Assembly (NCBI GenBank): GCA_900660155.1
Contig: CABFPE010000037.1
Coordinates: forward strand, 2,090,035-2,154,034
Length of the DNA stretch: 64,000 bases
Source of the DNA: Hofstenia miamia
Lineage: Eukaryota; Xenacoelomorpha; Acoela; Hofsteniidae
Direction: 5' to 3'
Below, one piece after another: positions 36,273 to 46,569 of this stretch; positions within the stretch are counted from its first letter, which is position 1, and every line of letters begins with the position of its first letter. Made by a program: the position numbers and the translations under genes. The notes under the pieces were generated by a model. That model did no database searches. It was not told the DNA's origin and worked only from the letters and a program-made list of their open reading frames with translations.

Positions 36273-39200
36273 TACTAGAATCCTTCCTAAACAAATATGA
36301 GCATGATGAAGATTGAAGCCTCATTTTTAGTTTCTGCTGGATATCTACTATTATCATTAGTGTCGCAGTATATGCTATAACACAATATAAAGCTATGTTT
36401 ATTACATTGGGGATTTTTACAATTGTTTTGAAAAATTCTAATAGTAATGAATTGCCTTAATTTTAAGAGCATATCAAACCATTTTTTTTCGTATTTGTAG
36501 CATAATTTACGAAAAATAATGGCAAATCCCATTACAAAGTAGTGATTGGTTTGACCTCATTTTGCAATTTATATCTCACTATTTTGTTGTCTTTTCAAAA
36601 TCGAAAGTCTTGCTCTGTACCAAAGTATACAACCACATCTACCAACAGCAGTCTCCGGTTTGCTTCAGTTCCGAGAAATATGGAAATAAGAAACATTCAT
36701 GTTGCATATTGCTACAAAAATCATTTAAATTTTGAAGAGGATATCAAAAATTTCTTGCGAAAAATGGATAAAATTTTGGCTGTTAATTAAATTCCTGAAG
36801 AAATCTCTGTTATAAATGAGAAACATACGCAAACAGAATACAAGACATCTTCAAGAAAATCTCAAACACCAATATTTTCATGTGATGCAGCAGTTCAGTG
36901 CTATTTAGTTTGGATTGTTTCTCCAAATCGAACTGCAACTAGTTAATGCGACAAAAGCAATTAGCAATGTGAAGGTAAAACTCTTGACTTTAATACATTT
37001 CTGATTTTGAAAAAAAATTGTACAGCTGAGGAATCTTATATTTAATGTATGCGTTAAATTGTTACATAATGTTAACAATTTCTGGTAGAGTGTTATTATA
37101 TATGAAACCAAAAATTCATGTTTATAAAACCCGTGGCTTGGCCTACGTATTAAATTGCACTTTATACATAGCTGTAAACCTCATTCTTTGAATGACATCC
37201 GCTGGGGTATTTTTGTTGATTATAAGTAAGTTCATTCTACGCAAACTAGCCAACACATGCCTTATTGGGGCCAATCTAATGTTACAATTTTTGTTTACTT
37301 TAAGTAGTCTTGTGGAAATGTAATGTTCACTAGAATGTGCAAAAACAAGTTGGGGATCAACCCCGAGTTTGAAGCAAGGAATACGTTTCTTCATAATTTA
37401 TGAACATTGTCTTTTATTCTTTCATGAAGACAGATAAAATGGCATTCCTAATTAGTTAATGCTAGATTTAGATTTGCAATTAAACAAATTTAAGTTAATC
37501 AAGAAAAAAGTAACCAAAACGGGACAAATAGTGAATAAAATTACTTTAATAAAAAGTGACTGAAGAGGCCTGACTAATGCATTGATGATCACATTTTGAA
37601 AGCATTATTTTCGGCATATACTATTCTACTACAGAATGTAAATCAAACCGCAAAAAAGTAAAATTTAAAAATTTCTTCTTAACTTAATTGCTTTGGGATT
37701 TTTTATCTATTTGCTTCTAACCAAAGTCTGTATGGACAGAGTACACGAAACTATTAAGTAAACCTAAATCAAAGTTCAGCAAATGAAATCAACAAAATAA
37801 ATTTTTGAACTTTAATTTCATTTTTATATATTTCCATGTAAGCAATCATAATCGCAAAGTCATTTTTTCAAATGGAATATTTGTCTTGGATGACATGGGA
37901 CTAACAAATCAAAAAGTTTAAAAAATTTTTTTTGAATTCTTTAGAATGAGATCTCAAAATGTATCTTCTGTATTATATAGTTTACAATGTATTTCATTTG
38001 AAGTATTTTCTATAAATATTGCGTTTATTGATTGAAAATCCAGTTGGATCTTTTCTTAAGCTGCTAATGAATTTTTCTTTTCAAAATGATTATCATATTT
38101 TTGTTCTTTTCTAACAAATTTCAACGAAAATAGAATCAGTAAACTTCAATACATTTGCAGGGTTACTTTGAAAGTTTTCATTTTCTTCACATATTTGCAA
38201 GAATTACAAAAAGAACATTTCAGTGAGATAAACTTATGAACATATAGGATTGCCATAAATACTAAAAAATTATATGCTTCAATTTTCTATTGCAACCTCA
38301 TTGTCTTCAATGTTTGTGTGTATGTGACAGGCAAAAAGAAAAACATATATAATATACAAAATTTTATGAAACATAAATTTGATATCACATTTAATGTTAA
38401 TTTATTTCATTAATGTATGAAAATATTAAAATCAGAAAAATATTGCATAAATATTACAAAAAATTTAAAATTTTCTTGTAGATTGTTTGAAACTATTTTT
38501 ATCAAATGGCTTTGTTTTGCTCACTAAAAATAACTATTTATGATGATACTATAATTTCACAATTGTATAATAATAAATTTGAAATAATACCCAGTTTATC
38601 AAAAAAAAATAGAGTATAACTTCAGAGTGCAACGGGTTATATCAAGAATGGAAAATCAAAACTCCATGTGAGTTTGAATAATTTTAGAAAATATTACAAG
38701 AACAAAATTTCAAATTCTTATTAATCTTTCAATAGTAATTTCCTTAATTTATAAAATTGAAAGATCATTTCAAAATCCCATTAAGCTCATTATAGTAATG
38801 CAGAATTATATAACAAATTACGCTTTTAATTTTATAAAATTAAATGCGAAAATTAAAATAAAAAATGTGCTAAATTATATAATGAAACTTAATATCAAAC
38901 AAAGCCTTACTATATGATTCAAGTTCAAATATAGAAATGGCAAAATACAGTGCTTTAACATAGAAAGGTAAGTTTATATTTTTCATAGAAATAAATTCTA
39001 AGGTACACAAGCACCATCAAGCCGCATAACCTAGATTATTGGACATCATTCAAATTAGTTAAAACCCCAAATTTGCTAAGAACAGGGTTATTCAACTGGA
39101 GTTTTTATAATTTAATTGGAAGAAAGAGCGCAACCCATTGGTCCCACAAAAAAGATCTTGATACGAAATACTTTGTTTTAAGTTATGCATAGATATCCAA

Positions 39201-39339
39201 AGCTATTGATTTTTCATTAAGAATGATGCACATGAATCTTTTGATAATGAAATCAACAGTAACAATGAGGCATCAATAGTATTCGAAATTGAAAATGAAA
39301 AGGTAAGCGAGTTTCCATGCTTACTGTAGCACTATTTTT
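36273..39339. other. Region upstream of MPP-beta, AT-rich, no certain gene
   Basis: The first few hundred bases should carry the MPP-beta promoter; I see no distinctive element. From 37400 to 39330 the sequence is very AT-rich with no protein-like frame that I recognise. One possible relic at 36542-36946 is listed separately. Confidence 0.45.
36542..36946 (+). pseudogene. Possible gene relic, one frame with a single internal stop
   Basis: A single frame runs from 36542 to the TAA at 36946 with only one interruption at 36788. The text is mixed in composition and looks protein-like: SVPRNMEIRNIHVAYCYKNH, then EEDIKNFLRKMDKILAV, and after the stop IPEEISVINEKHTQTEYKTS. KHTQTE resembles a dynein-light-chain binding motif. 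I do not recognise the protein. It is divergent to MPP-beta and 270 bp from its start. It may be a chance frame. Confidence 0.25.
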
Positions 39340-39340
39340 T

Positions 39341-42180
39341 TTAAACATAAACTAACATATGCACCTGTTTTTGTATTTCTGCAATTGATATCATTCTGCT
39401 GAAGCATTTGCTGCCTCTCTTATGGTAGCTAAGGTAATTATCAAAGAATAATGTGCTTGTAGTTTGCTTTTCTATGTATTTATACAGAGTTATTAGACTA
39501 ATGTAAATTGTGAAGTATTTTGGTGACAACATTTTGATTTCATTGAGCTTTCTACCCGTCTCTTGTCTACCAATGCCATACATTGTTGTTAATTACCAGT
39601 AGAACACAGTGTATTTATGTATTTATGCGTTCTGATAATTCTATGCTTATGTTGTTCAATAATATACAGGCGTACCGATAGTGACATTACTAGAGCATCT
39701 ATTAATGTCTTATTTTTAGTGATAATTTTTATTTGGCGAATACTCTGGATACCTGCTACCATTTTACCAAGCTTGCTTTTAAAGAACAACTTGAAATTTA
39801 AATTTCTATCAATCTCAACAATATGATTCTTAATTTCATTTGACAGTTGAAGTTCTGGCGTTTCACTACTTGTATGTAAAGTAATAGTTTTGGCAAGATC
39901 TCTGGATTCATTTGGAGAAAAAATTGTAAACTGCGTCTTTTGCTCATTCAAATTCAATTTATGCTGCTGAAGATATCTCTTAATGTTCATGAGATCAGAT
40001 TTTAAATATTCTGTTGCTATGATGGGACTACTATGATTTGCTATTATACATATATCGTCAGCATATTGAATTATATTACAATTTTTTACATATTTACAGA
40101 TATCATTTATGAACACATTAAAAAGAATAGGCCCAAGTACTGAACCTTGGGGTACGCCTTTGTCTGTGGTTACAAAATTTGAGTATATGTTATTTACTTT
40201 GACACGCTGTTGTCTACAACTTAAGAAACTTTGCACCAATTTTCTACTTAGCTCATTAAATCCATATCTATATAATTTCTGATTAAATATATGAAAATCT
40301 AGGCTGTCAAAAGCTTTACCTCAGATCGACTAAAGCTACACTACCGCTAAGACCGTTATTTAAGTTAAACCTTACACTCTCAGTTAGTTTTAGCAAGGCA
40401 TTTGCTGTACTATGTGCTTCTCTAAAACCAAACTGATTTGGTACTAAAATATTATCATTCAGATAGAGATTTATTTGTGCGCATAGAAGTTTTTCAAAAA
40501 TTTGTGCAAAGGGATTTGTGATAGAAATAGGGCGATTATTTTCACACTTCGTGGGGTCTCCTTTTTTGAATATGGGTGTTCATCTGCCTTTTTAAGTACT
40601 GCAGGAAAAGTTGAACTGCTAATTGCAAAATTGTATGCAAACAAAAGGTGATCAGCAAAGTAATCGATGTACTCCTTTAAATTAAAAACTGATATACCAC
40701 AGCTACCACTGGATGTTGTAGATATCACCTTTAATAATTCCTGTTTATGAATATATCGAAATGAAAAAGTGGCCTCTAGTTAATCAATTTTGTTCTCAAA
40801 TGGAACAGCCGCACCTGTATAAGTCCCTAGTTTTTTAAAAGTGTGAATTAATTCATCGACTATTAACCTAATATCACTACATACTGTGTTGTTTACTACT
40901 AACTCATTTATAGCACATGACAAACCTTTCTCTCGATTTAATTATCTATTTATAAACCTCCATTTACTCCAAGATTGTTCTAGTTTGTTATAGAAGTGTT
41001 TAGCATTTTGATTTTGCTGAACGTTTTTTATAGCGTGTAGTTTGTTTTTTATACAATTGAAGTTATTAAAGTTCGTTTCCGATCTATTGGTGGTTAAATT
41101 TTTCCACATTTTCTTTTTCTGCTCTTCTAACATTTGAATTTCCTTACTCTTTGCATTATAACACTGACACGATTTAATATACACATATCTAAATGGTGCT
41201 GTTTGTTTAAGCAGGTTTTAAATCCATTTAGCAAAAAATTTATCCTTTCATTTGAATAATTAAGAGTGTAAATGTAGTTCCATGCAACATTTTTGAGCGT
41301 GCGAGCGAAGAGAGTTTTGTCAAATTCTTTGAAGCTTCTTCTAAGAATTCTTTTCCTCTCTTTAGGGGATATACACATATAAATTGTGGTAGAAAAAGAA
41401 TTAAAGACGTAGGTTTCATAATCTAAGCTATCTACGTTTATCAAGAAGTAGCCAATCAGAGTTATGTGTCTTGTTGGTATCTCCTTATTTACTACATTCA
41501 ACTATGTTGAATCACAGAGATCTTATATAATAGCATATTCGGAACTTGAGAGATAGTTGATTTTGAAATCCCCAAAAACATATATATCTTTTTCAAGTTG
41601 GAATGCATTTTGTAGTTCTACCTATTTCTATTTTATAAATTAGTTATAGTAGTTTTTCCTTGGTGAATAACACACATTTATTAAGCCTGAAAATTGACAA
41701 TTTTTATTTTGCGTAATTTCTAACCAGAGGCTCTCAAACCTTTCATGACTTGCTTCTAATTCCTTGCGTCTCTGTGAGTATAGATAACGTGGAGCAATTA
41801 CTATTAGCCCACCTCCTCTGGATTCCCGGTTTTTACATATGGTAACAAAATTTTTCCTGTCAAAGTTGAAAAGTTCAGTTTCAGAGTTAAACCAGGTTTC
41901 TGTAAACGTGTATATTGTGTTATTGTCAAGACTATCGAACATCTCCTTTATTTCACAATATTGTACGTAAATTTAATGTGGTGCCTAAAGCTCTTTACTT
42001 TACATAACTCATTACTGTCATATATTGTTGCACCAGGATTTGGTTTAACATCACCCGCCTCTAATAACAGTGCAAGGAGTGAATTGAACAACAAATAAAT
42101 TACGACATGGCGAAATATTAAAACGTTTGCACATACATTTACAAAATATCTGCATCTAGTTTTATTAACTGACAAGTTTT
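39341..42180 (-). mobile_element. Near-complete but decayed APE-type LINE with 2A-like leader
   Basis: In minus-strand order: a leader frame (42175-41948) ending in a 2A-like peptide; an endonuclease segment at 41942-41640 (FTETWFNSETELF, RESRGGGLIVIAP); DIYVFGDFKINYL near 41580; a linker; RT from about 40740 with KAFDSL and NQKLYRYGFNELSRKL; an open frame at 40239-39589 carrying KGVPQGSVLGPILFNVFIND and QYADDICIIA (catalytic YADD); and a C-terminal frame at 39583-39341. Domain order EN then RT fits CR1/L2-like elements. Several frameshifts and stops make it inactive. It runs about 2.8 kb and may be nearly full length for the second ORF. Confidence 0.8.
42029..42079 (-). other. 2A-like ribosome-skipping peptide in the LINE leader
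   Basis: The leader reads LLALLLEAGDVKPNPGA. The 2A consensus is D-(V/I)-E-x-N-P-G-P after a hydrophobic helix, so this copy keeps D-V-x-x-N-P-G but has K for E and A for the final P. 2A-like leaders are known at the N-terminus of ORF2 in some CR1-type LINEs of sea urchins and other invertebrates. By the known consensus this copy is probably inactive. Confidence 0.6.
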
Positions 42181-42265
42181 TTTGTATAGATTAGAAATCA
42201 AATTTTTGCAATGTGCATTCCAGTCAAATGTTATAATTAAAATCACTACTAAGACGTACCTGAAA

Positions 42266-42308
42266 TTAATAATAATAATAATAATAATAACAAGTAATAA
42301 TAATAAAA
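42266..42308. repeat. (TAA)n microsatellite
   Basis: A nearly pure TAA run between the leader of the minus-strand LINE and the start of the next, plus-strand LINE fragment. Confidence 0.8.
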
Positions 42309-42329
42309 ATAGCTTAGTGTATGTAGGTA

Positions 42330-43725
42330 GAGGCCAATGGAGTTTCACGAAAATGGGTTGAGTTTCTAGAGAGGGAGATGGGAAAGTGGCAAACTGAGAT
42401 AGACGGAAACAGGTTGAGGTTCAGGCGAAGCATATTCCAGGGAGACAGCTTAGCACCACTACTGTTTGTAGTAAGCTTAATCCCCATCACAGAAAAGTTA
42501 AAGGAGACAGGCATAGGGTATAATATAGAGAAGAATGGTAGAGCAGTAAGTGACCTGTGGTACATGGACGACCTGAAGATGTATGCTAGTTCAAGGAAGA
42601 TGTTGCAGAAGCAAATGGAGACATTGGAGAAGGCAAGCAGAGATTCTGGGTTGGAATTTGGATTAGGAAAGTGTGCAACAGTGACAATGATCAGAAGCAA
42701 GTGCATAGATGGAGATGGTTTGAGGACGAGCAGTGGGATAAGATTGAGGAAGTCAAAGAGGGGTACAAGTACTTAGGTGTGATAGAGAAAGATAAAACAG
42801 ATCATGAGGAAATGAGGACGAGGTTAAGAAAAGAATACAAGAGGAGAGTAAGGAAGGTACTACAGAAGTCAGCATTGAATGGGCAGAACAGCATAAAGGC
42901 AATTAATACGTGGGCGATACCAGTGTTGAGATATTCGGCAGGAATAGTTAGGTGGAACAAGAATGAACTGAGGGAATTAGACAGGGAGACAAGGAAGATA
43001 CTAGCAGCAGAGAGAGCATTCAACCTCAATGGAGATGTAGATAGGCTGTACATGGCAAGGCATAAGGGAGGGAAAGGGCTGCTAAGTGTGGAGGAGACTG
43101 TAGAAGCAGAAGCACTAGGGCTAAAGGAATATGTAGAAGAGCAACCTAGAGGATTCCTATTAGAGGTCACTAAGGAGTTAATGAAGATAAGAACTGAGAG
43201 TGAAGGAAAGAAAGTATACCAGAGTAGGATGGAATCAGAGAGACAAACAAGGTATAGGCAGAAGGCAATGCATGGAGAATACTGGAGGAACACAGAAAAG
43301 TGTGACAGAGAAGAGAGCAACAAGTGGTTAAAGAAGGCAGGACTGAAGAGAGAAACAGAAGCACTGATAATGGCAGCACAGGAGCAAGCAATAAGAACAA
43401 ACTGGGTGAAGAAACATATAGACAAGAATGGAAGGAAGTGATAAGTGTAGGCTATGTAAGTAAGAGTGAGAGAGAGTAGATAACCTGATAGCAGGGAGAA
43501 AAAGAAGATAGACAAGTACATGGAGTTGGCAGAGTAAATAGAAAAACTGTGGAAGTTCAAGAAGTTTAAAGTAGTCTCGGCAGTTGTATTAGCACTAGCA
43601 GTAAGAAGCATAAGAAATACTTGGAGGAGTTGGGAGTACCAAAGTGGGGAGGGGCAGTAGCACAGAAGGCAGCATTGTTAGGAACAGCTAGAGTCCTGAG
43701 GAAACCTCTCTGCAAGTGAAACTAA
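42330..43725 (+). mobile_element. R2/R4-like LINE fragment with C-terminal nuclease region
   Basis: The first frame (42378-42776) has RRSIFQGDSLAPLLFVVSLI and the catalytic WYMDDLKMYAS. After a frameshift near 42740 the second frame (42671-43441) reads EEVKEGYKYLGVIEKDKTDH, KAINTWAIPVLRYSAGIVRW, RLYMARHKGGKGLLSVEETV and LGLKEYVEE. These blocks typify the group of LINEs with a restriction-like endonuclease at the C-terminus. Further text in shifted frames (KLWKFKKFKVVSAVV, KYLEELGVPKWGG) continues to about 43720. The cysteine-bearing part of the nuclease region is not obvious. The coding strand is strikingly purine-rich. 5'-truncated before the RT core. Confidence 0.75.
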
Positions 43726-44280
43726 ATCTGCAGTACTTGTAAGAATGTATTGGGGAAAACGGTTAGCTCTCTTTCACTTTTTGCATTTTCACAGGACGGA
43801 AGTCTCGATCGCAGCATTCTCGTTGAAAACCCGTTCCGTGTCGGTAGCAGGCCAGCCAGAGGGTGATATACGTTTTGAGTTATCGCATGATATAGTTTTC
43901 TGTCTCTGTCATGAATTATTGTCTGAATTGGCATAAAACTTGAGATTACTCCGAGATAAACGGCTCTTCTTTGTACAGCATCGATAGAGTTCAGTAGGTA
44001 TTCGCTCTCTCCTCCCCAAGCCACACACATCCATAAGTAATCACAGAGACCACAAGACTGGAATATAAATATTTTAGTTCTTCCGGTGAGAATACAAGGT
44101 TTTTGAGTTTCTTGAGTAGATAAATAAAGGAGATAGCTTTATTGCACATGCCCAATATATGCGTTTTGAAACCAAAATGTTCATCAATAGTTAAACCAAG
44201 CACCTTAAGGTGCGAAACCCGGGAACCGTTGGAAGTGGACCAGGAATGTCTCCTTTAAATTGGATGAGTAATTCTCGTTA
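43722..44280 (-). mobile_element. Older copy of the (TTAC)n-tailed LINE family, C-terminal end
   Basis: Two frames (44203-43991 and 44030-43722) read LKVLGLTIDEHFGFKTHI, EELKYLYSSLVVSVITYG, CVAWGG and SIDAVQRRAVYLGVISSFMP, closing with TVFPNTFLQVLQI. This aligns block by block with the end of the 21.3-kb element. There is one frameshift, and no (TTAC)n tail is left. The R2/R4-like fragment ends at the same place, so the two touch. Confidence 0.75.
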
Positions 44281-44812
44281 CATCAAATCACCAATTTCTG
44301 CGTTCCCGCGGCTGCGTCGTCTTTGGAATTCTTTCCTCTATAACAGGTGTTCCCTCATCGGCAAATTTCACTATTTGGCACTCCTTCTAAAGCAAATCAA
44401 ACAGATGCATATAATAATGCATACAGAAAATCAATTAGATATTCGCAAGACAATATGCGCAGTCAAAAATATTAATTTATTAACAGAAAACTGCTAGTAT
44501 TGATAAAGCATTGCATTACAAGACATGTAATTATTATTTTACTCAGCATCTCTTTTTGGAAAATGTTAATTACAACACAACAACCAACTGATTTAAATGT
44601 CAAAACGAGATATTTCATTACTACTACTCTACTAAGCAATGAGGATTTGTTTAGCAAAACATAATTGAAGAACTCGTTAATTAACAAAATTGCCAAATCG
44701 ATTGCTTTACAATTATGTGAAGTTGAACTACATGCTGTTACGTGCAAAACAAGTGAAATGACCCTGCTATTGATTATATAGTTTTATGAAGAAATAGTTA
44801 ACAGACGCTACA

Positions 44813-44990
44813 TAAGGCCACGGTTAGACTAGGTGATTGGTCACAAAAGCAATTAGAAAATTGCATCACCAGTTAGTAATTAGACTGCATTGCAATTATA
44901 ATTGTTGTTGTGATGAAAACAGCTTACCAATCACATTAGAGTGGTTACACTAGGTGATTTGTGACGCATGCGCAATGTTTTTGTAAAGAA
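44813..44990. mobile_element. Two direct copies of a MITE-like terminus
   Basis: CCACGGTTAGACTAGGTGAT near 44819 and GTGGTTACACTAGGTGATTT near 44941 are direct copies, the second followed by GTGACGCATGCGCAATG. Motifs of the form (C/A)ACTAGGTGATT ending in GCATGCGCA occur in many animal MITEs. No full element could be delimited. Confidence 0.4.
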
Positions 44991-45161
44991 ATAACGACTA
45001 AAATTTCTGACTGTAGTAAAATTAATCTTTAAAATTATGATAAATGTACAATTATTGGTGAACTTGAAATAGTGTTATCTGTAAAGCATGTTTTAACAAA
45101 TTTCAGCTCTTCGACATTAATGCCTTCATCAGTTATTAGTAGGGGTGGAATTCGGATAGTG

Positions 45162-45360
45162 CAGAGGCGTATGCAGGATTTTCTGACTCAATGCAGGGCG
45201 AAGCCCGGCAATTTTTTTAAAATATTGAGAAAATACACCCTAAAAATGCATTTCACGATCCTAGCTTTTAAAATTTTCAATTTTTTAAAGAACAATTTTT
45301 TGATTTATCCAGTTAAAATCAAATTTGAAAACCTGCCGGGGGACATTCCACCATGAAATC
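45162..45360 (+). mobile_element. hAT-like terminus
   Basis: CAGAGGCGTATGCAGGATTT begins like many hAT terminal repeats (CAGNGGCGTA). GGGCGAAGCCCGG follows shortly. The opposite end was not found; the segment may be a fragment. Confidence 0.4.
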
Positions 45361-46569
45361 GAACACGCACTTCTTCGTGATCGTCACATCGCTAATTATC
45401 TCAGGTCTAACCGTGACCTAAGCAAAGATACTAACGCAAACTAAAAAAGGCGATATCACGTTTTGCGTCAATTTGCTCATAATGCTTCTTGCACTATATC
45501 CTTCAATTATAAATATACATGTTCAATATAAGTATGAAAATAGATAATATTAATAATAATGGATTTAACCAAAATAATGGCGCATACAAAAGTAAAATAA
45601 CATATTTACAAACAAACAAAAAAAAGAAAATAGAGTTGCATTTAGATAAAAAGCTGAATTCAGAGATAGCAGACAGAAGAAACTGGAAGATGCGTTGTTT
45701 GAAAAGTCTAACAGGAGACCACAAACCAAGTTCAAGATCAGAAATTATGAAATTAGCTGGTGGAATTACATGATAAAAAAGTTATTGGTACAGGTAGCTT
45801 TGTGAATGCGAGGTAGAAGAAAACGAACTTTAGAAGAGGATCGTGAGCCACTGATAGAGAGAGAGAATTTTAGAAAATCAAATACATCGAAATTATAGAA
45901 ACCGAGTAGCGGAGATGAAGGAAAGGTTTATTTAATGAGTAGATCCGGTGCAAAAGACGATCAATTTTAGTTGGGAAGGAAGAGTTGAGATACCAACACT
46001 GTTATCGATAACAAAATAACAATATGACTTAGAGATTGTTAATTTGGTGGAGAAGTTAAAAGAACTGGGCATAGTGGATTTGAGAAGGTAAAAGATAGAA
46101 GAGAATTTTTTTAGCTTTGTAAAAAATATGCATAAACCATGAAAGACAACTGGAAATCAAAATACAAAGATCACGAACATAAGGTTTGAAGGGAACAATG
46201 ACGCATTTAAAAAGAAATCAGTGGAATGGTTTTTGGAGGAAGAAAATAGGTATAATTCTATACTTTATACATATAATAAATTTCTTGGAATTTTCTGTAA
46301 TAATTGCATATCGAAAGAGCTCTGGCAATTGCACCCAGTCGATACTGTACATTGTCTTTAATTATATACCGCGTGATACGAATTTGGTTAATTATGCAAA
46401 GTTATCAATCTATATAAATATTAATTTTAAACTGTTTAAGTAGGGTATTGCATTTCTTATTGTTTATTTTGTCCACGTGCACTCTATTCTTATACCTTTG
46501 CCATTAATAGTTGAGTCTCCATAGCTCATTTTAATTTTACCGATATATATATATGTTATTACACAGATT
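45361..46569. other. Non-coding stretch, unrecognised frames
   Basis: An 84-codon frame (45519-45773) with a Lys-rich segment and a weaker run of text near 46180-46330 (EWFLEEENRYNSILYTYNKF) may be remains of one old ORF. I cannot assign a family. Confidence 0.3.

Noticed and set aside
42802-43611. A 269-codon minus-strand frame, Ser/Leu/Phe-rich
   Set aside because: It is the antisense shadow of the purine-rich R2/R4-like LINE coding strand; its hydrophobic look follows from the strand skew.
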